DNA from: Bacillota bacterium
Lineage (GTDB): Bacteria > Bacillota > Clostridia > Acetivibrionales > DSM-2933
Direction of reading: 5' to 3'
DNA: 12,122 nucleotides
Assembly (NCBI GenBank): GCA_030705945.1
Contig: JAUZPS010000085.1
Location: forward strand, 1-12,122
Part shown: piece by piece, positions 6,433 through 12,122 of the stretch
Layout: each line of letters starts with the position of its first letter
Numbering within the stretch: the first letter of the stretch is position 1
Notes under the pieces: model-generated
Seen by the model: only the letters and a program-made list of their open reading frames with translations
Databases searched by the model: none
Told to the model about the DNA's origin: nothing
Translations under genes and position numbers: made by a program

Positions 6433-8760
6433 ATGTACGCAACAAGAACAAAAAAACTGGTTAGTGTCATTGTACTATTCATGATGATGTTTTTATGCTT
6501 TTTTACGATGACAAGAACAGCTGATGCTGCAATGGCAAAAGGCAGCAAATGGGTTGGCAATATTATTGCTGGCAGTGTACCTTCGAACTTTGGGACCTAC
6601 TGGAACCAGGTTACTCCAGAGAATGGAACCAAGTGGGGGAGTGTTGAAGGAAGCCGGGACAATATGAGTTGGGGCAATGCTCAAACCATATACAACTATG
6701 CCAAAAGTAATGGCATACCCTTCAAGTTCCACACATTGGTATGGGGAAGTCAGTATCCAAGTTGGATAACCAGTCTTTCTGAGGCTGATCAGAAAGCGGA
6801 AGTATTGGAATGGATTCAAGCAGCTGGTAAAAATTTTCCTAAATCTGACTTTGTAGATGTTGTTAATGAACCATTACATTCACCAGCCCCTTTCAGAAAC
6901 GCAATTGGTGGTTCCGGATCCACCGGCTGGGATTGGATTGTGTGGTCATTTGAACAGGCAAGAGCAGCATTTCCAAATTCAAAACTGCTTATCAATGATT
7001 ATGGAATAATAGGCGATACTAATGCAGCAAATAATTATGTCAAGATAATAAACATATTAAAGGGTAAAGGATTGATAGATGGTATTGGAATACAATGCCA
7101 TCAGTTCAATATGGATACAGTATCCGTAAGCACAATGAAGAATGTACTGAACATATTGGGAGCTACAGGCTTGCCAATATATGTATCTGAACTTGACATG
7201 ACCGGCGCAGATGATACTACACAATTAAACAGATATAAAGAAAAGTTTCCGGTTTTATATGAAAGCCCATATGTAAAAGGTATTACTTTATGGGGATATC
7301 AGTATAAAGCTACATGGATAGACAATACATGGTTAATGAATTCTAGTGGCGGTGAGAGAACTGCGCTGACATGGTTAAAGGATTATCTGGCAAATGTGTC
7401 TCTACCAGCAGATGGGACACCCACACCAACGTTGTTGCCCACACCAACGACACCGATAGTTCAAAGAAGCGCTTTCACAAAACTAGAAGCCGAAAGCTAC
7501 AACAGTCTGAATTCTTCGACAATTCAAACAATAACAACGACTAATGGTGGAAGTGGAGTAGGCTATATAGAAAATGGCAATTACCTGGTATTTAACAAGT
7601 TGGATTTTGGTAGTGGCGCAACCTCTTTTAAGACGCTTATTGCAGATACTGGTTCAGCAAATATTGAATTGAGATTGAACAGTCCGACTGGTACTCTTAT
7701 AGGTACATTACCAGTTGCATCTACAGGAGATTGGAATACATATCAGGAACAAACCTGCAAAATAAATAATGTAACAGGAGTAAATGACCTATATCTGGTA
7801 TTTTCAGGGGCAGTAAATATTGACTGGTTTACTTTTGAAGGCAGTTCAGAACCATCAAATCCTGTTGTCACTACAAAAGGTGATATCAATAATGATGGTG
7901 TTATCAACTTAGCTGATGTTGTTCTATTAGCAAGCGCTTTTAATACTGTAAAAGGAGATCCCAAATATGCTGCTTCATTCGATTTGAATGATGATGGATC
8001 AATAAATATGTCTGATGTTATAATCATTGCTGGAAATTTTGGTAAAACTGTATCTGTTTCAACCAATACGCCAACAAAAGCGCCCACATCAACTCCGACT
8101 ATGGCGCCAACGTCAACTTCAACCAACACACCAACTAAAACACCTACCCCAACTCCAAGTGTAAAAGTTACTACCAAAGTAATGCCTTTGGGTGATTCAA
8201 TAACTGATGGAATAACAGTAGCAGGAGCATACAGGACTAAATTGTGGCAAAATATTATAAGCAACGGACAGACAGTAGATTTTGTTGGTTCAATGACTGG
8301 TGGACCTTCAGAACTTGGTGATAAGAATCATGAAGGGCATTCAGGATGGCGAATAGATCAGATTGATAGTAACATAAATACATGGATGGATACATATAAA
8401 CCCAAAATCGTGTTGTTGCATATTGGTACGAATGATATTTCACAGAAATACGATTTAAATAATGCTCCAACGAGATTAAGTGGATTAATTGATAAGATAT
8501 GCGCAAAATTACCATCAGGTGGAAAGCTTTATGTTGCTAAAATTATTCCAATAAGCTATGCAGACGTGACATCCTACAATGCGCAAATTCCAACCATAGT
8601 CCAAAACAAGGTTAGTCAAGGCAAGCCCGTATATATGGTTGACATGAATAAAGCGCTTACCGTGTCTGATCTGGGGGATGGAGTACATCCTAATGCTGCA
8701 GGTTATGGTAAGATGGCGGATGTTTGGTATAATGCCATAAAAGCTGATTTGGGGAATTAA
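6433..8760 (+). CDS. Secreted bifunctional GH10 endo-xylanase - CBM6 - dockerin - CE3 acetyl xylan esterase
   Basis: The protein has 775 residues with two catalytic ends. Residues 1-33 are a signal peptide ending ADA. The GH10 barrel (about 35-322) has acid/base Glu146 in VVNEPLH and nucleophile Glu253 in YVSELDMTG. After a Thr/Pro linker comes CBM6 (345-470), then an internal dockerin (482-537) with loops at Asp484 (DINNDG) and Asp517 (DLNDDG), a long Thr/Pro linker (541-577), and an SGNH esterase (580-775). The esterase shows Ser589 in MPLGDSITDG, the EGHSGW block, GTND (665-668), and Asp749/His752 in DGVHPN, a CE3 pattern. It should cut the xylan backbone and remove acetyl groups that block cutting. 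It is divergent from GH27 and ends at the terminator at 8802, so it is probably monocistronic. The dockerin between modules, rather than at the end, is less common. Confidence 0.94.
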   Translation: MYATRTKKLVSVIVLFMMMFLCFFTMTRTADAAMAKGSKWVGNIIAGSVPSNFGTYWNQVTPENGTKWGSVEGSRDNMSWGNAQTIYNYAKSNGIPFKFHTLVWGSQYPSWITSLSEADQKAEVLEWIQAAGKNFPKSDFVDVVNEPLHSPAPFRNAIGGSGSTGWDWIVWSFEQARAAFPNSKLLINDYGIIGDTNAANNYVKIINILKGKGLIDGIGIQCHQFNMDTVSVSTMKNVLNILGATGLPIYVSELDMTGADDTTQLNRYKEKFPVLYESPYVKGITLWGYQYKATWIDNTWLMNSSGGERTALTWLKDYLANVSLPADGTPTPTLLPTPTTPIVQRSAFTKLEAESYNSLNSSTIQTITTTNGGSGVGYIENGNYLVFNKLDFGSGATSFKTLIADTGSANIELRLNSPTGTLIGTLPVASTGDWNTYQEQTCKINNVTGVNDLYLVFSGAVNIDWFTFEGSSEPSNPVVTTKGDINNDGVINLADVVLLASAFNTVKGDPKYAASFDLNDDGSINMSDVIIIAGNFGKTVSVSTNTPTKAPTSTPTMAPTSTSTNTPTKTPTPTPSVKVTTKVMPLGDSITDGITVAGAYRTKLWQNIISNGQTVDFVGSMTGGPSELGDKNHEGHSGWRIDQIDSNINTWMDTYKPKIVLLHIGTNDISQKYDLNNAPTRLSGLIDKICAKLPSGGKLYVAKIIPISYADVTSYNAQIPTIVQNKVSQGKPVYMVDMNKALTVSDLGDGVHPNAAGYGKMADVWYNAIKADLGN

Positions 8761-8801
8761 TTTATTAAAATAACATAATATTTCATAATATAAATTATAT
8801 T

Positions 8802-8845
8802 AAAAAAGAAAGCCAGTAATTTGTTCAAAATGGCTTTCTTTTTTT
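8802..8845 (+). terminator. Rho-independent terminator after the GH10 gene
   Basis: A 14-bp stem, AAAAAAGAAAGCCA (8802-8815) with TGGCTTTCTTTTTT (8831-8844), ends in a run of T and lies 41 bp past the stop. It separates GH10 from GH141, so the latter needs its own promoter in 8846-9031. Confidence 0.9.
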
Positions 8846-8938
8846 GCTGGCGATAATTTCAAGATTAAGAAGTTTTATATATTTATAAATCTTAATTAAT
8901 GGATTTTTATAAACTAATAATACAAGTTGGTAAAAATG

Positions 8939-8971
8939 GTACAAATAATAGGACTTATTTCTGCATGTCAA
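8939..8971 (+). promoter_or_regulatory. 33-bp upstream motif shared with the GH10 gene (GH141 copy)
   Basis: This is the partner of 6288-6320, with the same length and the blocks GTACAAA, CTTATTT and TGCATGT conserved. It lies 73 bp before the GH141 start and after the GH10 terminator, which is where the GH141 promoter must be. The match suggests a common regulator or promoter type. Confidence 0.5.
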
Positions 8972-9031
8972 TTTTATCAAAGTTTTTGTAAATTTAAATT
9001 ATATATATTTAAATAAAATTTATATTTTAAT

Positions 9032-9042
9032 GGGGGGGAAGG
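9032..9042 (+). promoter_or_regulatory. Ribosome binding site with a run of seven G, decides the GH141 start
   Basis: A run of seven G followed by AAGG lies a few bases before ATG 9045. The in-frame ATG 9030 lies before this site and would read through it as MGGKA, so 9045 is the likely start. A G7 run is striking in such AT-rich DNA. Confidence 0.7.
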
Positions 9043-9044
9043 CG

Positions 9045-11993
9045 ATGTTGAAAAATAGGATTATAAAGAGCAGCATTATTTGGGTGACAAGTTTACTTTT
9101 TATGATGTCTGTAATTACTGCCAATCCAATATTGGCGCCTATTGTTAAAGCAGCAACTCAGGCAACTTACTATGTGTCACCCACAGGAAGTGATAGTAAT
9201 CCAGGGACTTTAAGCGCGCCATTTCAGACAATTTCAAAAGCGCGCGATGTAGTACGAACTATCAACAGTAATATGACGGGTGATATATATGTATATCTTA
9301 GAGGCGGAGTTTATGAAATAAATAGCACAATTGCATTTGGTCCGCAAGATTCAGGTACAAACGGATTTAGAATTATTTATCAGGCATATACTGGAGAAGT
9401 ACCAATTCTAAGTGGCGCCACAAAAGTAACAGGATGGACTCAACACAGTGGGAATATATACAAAGCCACATTGAACCGATCAACAAAACTTAGAAATTTA
9501 TATGTTAATGATAAAAGAGCGTTGATGACGAGTAAGACAGTTTCAGCTCAAGGCGGTTATGGAACTTATTCTGTAACATCTGGACAAGCATCTTGGGCAT
9601 GGACGAGCGGAAGTAAAAGTGATGGCGTAAAATATAAAACATCAGATGTGCCAAGCATCGCAAGCAATAAGGATGACGTTGAAATAGTAAATGGCTCTAC
9701 ATGGAACGAAAATATCGTTTGCGTCAGAGATATCATTACATCATCTGACAATTACAGGGTACTTCTATTGCAGCAACCTTATGGGGCTATAGCACAGACA
9801 CCAGGGTGGGGTGCAGCTTTTTCGACCTCAGGTACACATACGATATATAATGCATTTGAATTTTTGAATTCCCCAGGTCAATTCTACTTTGACAAAACTA
9901 CAAAAACACTCTATTACTATATGAGATCCGGTGAAAACATGGCAACTGCTGATGTTGAAGCACCCAACGTTGAGAAACTTATTGATATTGCCGGAAAATC
10001 AAATACAAATAGAGTAAAGAATATAACTTTCCAAGGGATAACTTTTGAAAATACAGATTATAGTCTAGTCAATATTGCTGGTTCCCATGGTAAAAGTACA
10101 TGCCAGGGAGCGAATGCTTTTATAGCATTTTATAATGATAACTGGCATAATACAAAGTATGATCTTTGCGATAACTTACCAGGAATGATAAATGTAAACA
10201 ACAGCGATTCTATAAACTTTACTAGAAATATAGTGAAGCATAGTGGCAGTGATGGAATAAACATGTCAAACGATGTTGTCAATTCAAACCTTACAGGAAA
10301 CTTTATTACTGATATAACATCTAGCGGTATTACTGTTGGTCATCCTCAACATGTTTATATTGGGGATAATAGTAGTCATGCAAAATATCCAGCAGGTATT
10401 GAAGGTGTTTGTAAGAACATCAAAATGACAAATAATTTGCTGTATGATATTAGTACAGCCCCGGGTTTTGGTGGATGCGCGGCTATAACATCTTATTTCG
10501 TTGAATCTGTCAGCATAACAAATAATCAAGTTCAATCAACAGCTTATAATGGAATACATTTAGGTTGGGGTTGGTGTAATTTCCAAGATTCAACAGTGTG
10601 TAAAAATAATACAATAAGCAATAATCGCATTATCAATGTCCTTACAAGACTTCATGACAGTGGAGCAATATATACAATTGGTCAGATGCCAGGTACAAAT
10701 ATAAACTCAAACTATGTCAGAGGAATTCCACCAGCTACAGGTGGACCAACTTATGGACTCCATAACGACGAAGGAACAACTTTTATAAACGAAAATGACA
10801 ATGTTTTGGATATCGATCCTGGAGTAAAATACACAATTAACTGTGAAGACTATGGGCAAAAACATGATCTTACAATACTAAGAACCTATGCTACAGTTAA
10901 TAAGATGGGCGTAAATCCTCCAAACAGCAAAATCGATCCTATAGTTGTGGTATCAGACAATGTATGGCCTGTTACGCAATACAATACATGCTTGAATTCT
11001 GGAATCCAGGAAGAGTACAAGGACATAATGCCAAGTAATCTTATTTCGAGTCAGGATTATGTATTCCCAGCAAGTTGCGCTACAGCTGCAGGTACAAAGT
11101 TAAATATCAGAAGCAGTGGAAGTTCTTCGAATTCTGTGTGGTTTGCTCCATCAGGAACAACTAATTTTGTTGAAGGAGCCACAATGACAAGAGCAAATGG
11201 TGATGCTACCTCTATTACCGTTCCATATAGCGCGGGTACTTACAAGTTATTCGTGTTGAACGCGCAAGGTGTGAAGCTTGGTGAATCCAATATGAAGCTA
11301 AGAGTAACTGGTAATGCTACTCCTCCTTCATTTACCCCTGCATCGCCAACACCGACTCCAGGTCCTCGTTCCGCATTTACTCAGATTGAAGCAGAGGATT
11401 ATAATACTCAGTCAGGGATACAGACTGAAACCTGTAACGAGGGAGGTCAGGATGTAGGTTATATAGAGAATGGGGATTATGTTGTTTACAACAATATCAA
11501 TTTCGGTAGTGGAGCAACAGGTTTTCAAGCAAGGGTGTCAAGCGGCGCAAATGGAGGAAGTATCGAAATACGGCTTGACAGCATAACAGGAACTTTGCTC
11601 GGCACATGTCCCATTACAGGAACTGGTGACTGGCAAACATGGGTCACATCAACATGCAATATAAGCAGTGTGACTGGTACCCATAATCTTTACCTGAAAT
11701 TTACTGGAGATAGTGGATATCTGTTAAATCTGAATTGGTTGAAATTCATTAATAGCGCGCCTACACCTACATCAACCCCAACCCCAACATCAATTCCGTC
11801 AACTACGATAAATTATGATTTAAATCATGACGGAGCAATAAACATGGCTGATGTAATTCTTTTAGCTTCGGCATTCAATGCGGTTATAGGTAATCCTGGA
11901 TATGTTGTGGGATACGATATAAATAAAGATGGCGCGATAAATATATCAGATGTAGTTCTTATTGCAACAAAGTTTAATACCGTTGTTCAATAG
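9045..11993 (+). CDS. Secreted parallel beta-helix enzyme, GH141-type, with CBM6 and dockerin
   Basis: The protein has 982 residues. Residues 1-36 are a signal peptide ending IVKA. A right-handed parallel beta-helix domain covers about 41-660. It opens YYVSPTGSDSNPGT and carries repeated NITFQGITFENT-like and NNRI-like turns, with LHDSGAIYT (Asp538) and LHNDEGTTF (Asp575/Glu576) as likely catalytic acids by analogy with the family. An unassigned beta-rich domain of about 90 residues follows (665-755), then CBM6 (777-902), a Thr/Pro linker, and a dockerin (923-980) with loops at Asp925 (DLNHDG) and Asp958 (DINKDG). The layout matches the GH141-CBM6-dockerin xylanase known in Acetivibrio (Clostridium) thermocellum; the founding GH141 member is an alpha-L-fucosidase, so the substrate is open. 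It is followed 65 bp later by another secreted protein with no terminator between. Confidence 0.82.
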   Translation: MLKNRIIKSSIIWVTSLLFMMSVITANPILAPIVKAATQATYYVSPTGSDSNPGTLSAPFQTISKARDVVRTINSNMTGDIYVYLRGGVYEINSTIAFGPQDSGTNGFRIIYQAYTGEVPILSGATKVTGWTQHSGNIYKATLNRSTKLRNLYVNDKRALMTSKTVSAQGGYGTYSVTSGQASWAWTSGSKSDGVKYKTSDVPSIASNKDDVEIVNGSTWNENIVCVRDIITSSDNYRVLLLQQPYGAIAQTPGWGAAFSTSGTHTIYNAFEFLNSPGQFYFDKTTKTLYYYMRSGENMATADVEAPNVEKLIDIAGKSNTNRVKNITFQGITFENTDYSLVNIAGSHGKSTCQGANAFIAFYNDNWHNTKYDLCDNLPGMINVNNSDSINFTRNIVKHSGSDGINMSNDVVNSNLTGNFITDITSSGITVGHPQHVYIGDNSSHAKYPAGIEGVCKNIKMTNNLLYDISTAPGFGGCAAITSYFVESVSITNNQVQSTAYNGIHLGWGWCNFQDSTVCKNNTISNNRIINVLTRLHDSGAIYTIGQMPGTNINSNYVRGIPPATGGPTYGLHNDEGTTFINENDNVLDIDPGVKYTINCEDYGQKHDLTILRTYATVNKMGVNPPNSKIDPIVVVSDNVWPVTQYNTCLNSGIQEEYKDIMPSNLISSQDYVFPASCATAAGTKLNIRSSGSSSNSVWFAPSGTTNFVEGATMTRANGDATSITVPYSAGTYKLFVLNAQGVKLGESNMKLRVTGNATPPSFTPASPTPTPGPRSAFTQIEAEDYNTQSGIQTETCNEGGQDVGYIENGDYVVYNNINFGSGATGFQARVSSGANGGSIEIRLDSITGTLLGTCPITGTGDWQTWVTSTCNISSVTGTHNLYLKFTGDSGYLLNLNWLKFINSAPTPTSTPTPTSIPSTTINYDLNHDGAINMADVILLASAFNAVIGNPGYVVGYDINKDGAINISDVVLIATKFNTVVQ

Positions 11994-12058
11994 GTTCTGA
12001 AAAATTTCTGATAAAATTATTACAAAAGACACTTTTAAATTTATTGGAGGTTTCAGGT

Positions 12059-12122
12059 ATGAAAAATAAGCTTCTAGCATTTGCTTCCATACTAGCTATT
12101 ATACTTTCAAGCATTTCAACTA
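12059..12122 (+). CDS. Start of a further secreted protein (signal peptide only)
   Basis: Twenty-one codons are visible, reading MKNKLLAFASILAIILSSIS, a typical signal peptide, before the window ends. GGAGG at 12046-12050 has good spacing. The gap after GH141 is 65 bp with no terminator, so it is probably co-transcribed and likely another wall-degrading enzyme. Its family cannot be seen. Confidence 0.8.
   Translation, partial: MKNKLLAFASILAIILSSIST

Noticed and set aside
8846..9029. Small gene or RNA between the GH10 terminator and GH141
   Set aside because: Only AT-rich sequence, a weak 6-bp inverted repeat and the shared 33-bp motif are visible; no frame or stable structure.

Overview
The window is AT-rich and codes almost entirely for secreted, modular plant-cell-wall enzymes. 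Four complete genes each carry a signal peptide, a glycoside hydrolase domain, a family 6 carbohydrate-binding module (CBM6), Thr/Pro linkers and a dockerin, so the source is very probably a cellulosome-forming Clostridia species (Acetivibrio / Ruminiclostridium / Pseudobacteroides group). The dockerins look more like the type II kind (hydrophobic repeats ending in F-N/F-G) than the usual enzyme-borne type I kind with its Ser-Thr/Lys-Arg contacts. The organism best known for type II dockerins on its enzymes is Pseudobacteroides (Bacteroides) cellulosolvens. That assignment is inference, not identification.

Layout. Positions 1-1278 (minus): a left-truncated, secreted papain-like (C1) cysteine peptidase. 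1279-2062: a long non-coding stretch with an extended -10 promoter, twin direct repeats, two abutting nested inverted-repeat elements, a 42-codon ORF and a strong two-way terminator. 2063-5833 (minus): a two-gene unit, GH27-CBM6-dockerin followed by GH43-CBM6-dockerin, ending at that terminator. 5834-6432: a divergent control region with structured leader sequence for GH27 and a second copy of the 148-bp element. 6433-8760 (plus): GH10-CBM6-dockerin-CE3, ending in a terminator. 9045-11993 (plus): a beta-helix enzyme of GH141 type with CBM6 and dockerin. From 12059 (plus): the signal peptide of another gene that runs off the right edge.

How the genes work together. The set resembles the known xyl-doc type clusters for substituted xylan. 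GH10 cuts the xylan backbone, the CE3 esterase removes acetyl groups, GH43 removes arabinose or xylose, GH27 removes alpha-galactose, and GH141 is a xylanase or fucosidase-like enzyme. CBM6 modules bring them to xylan and the dockerins attach them to a scaffoldin.

The least explained parts are non-coding. A 148-149 bp element made of two hairpins occurs twice, upstream of the peptidase and of the xylanase, in the same sense relative to each gene. A different nested-hairpin element abuts one copy. A 33-bp motif is shared upstream of GH10 and GH141.
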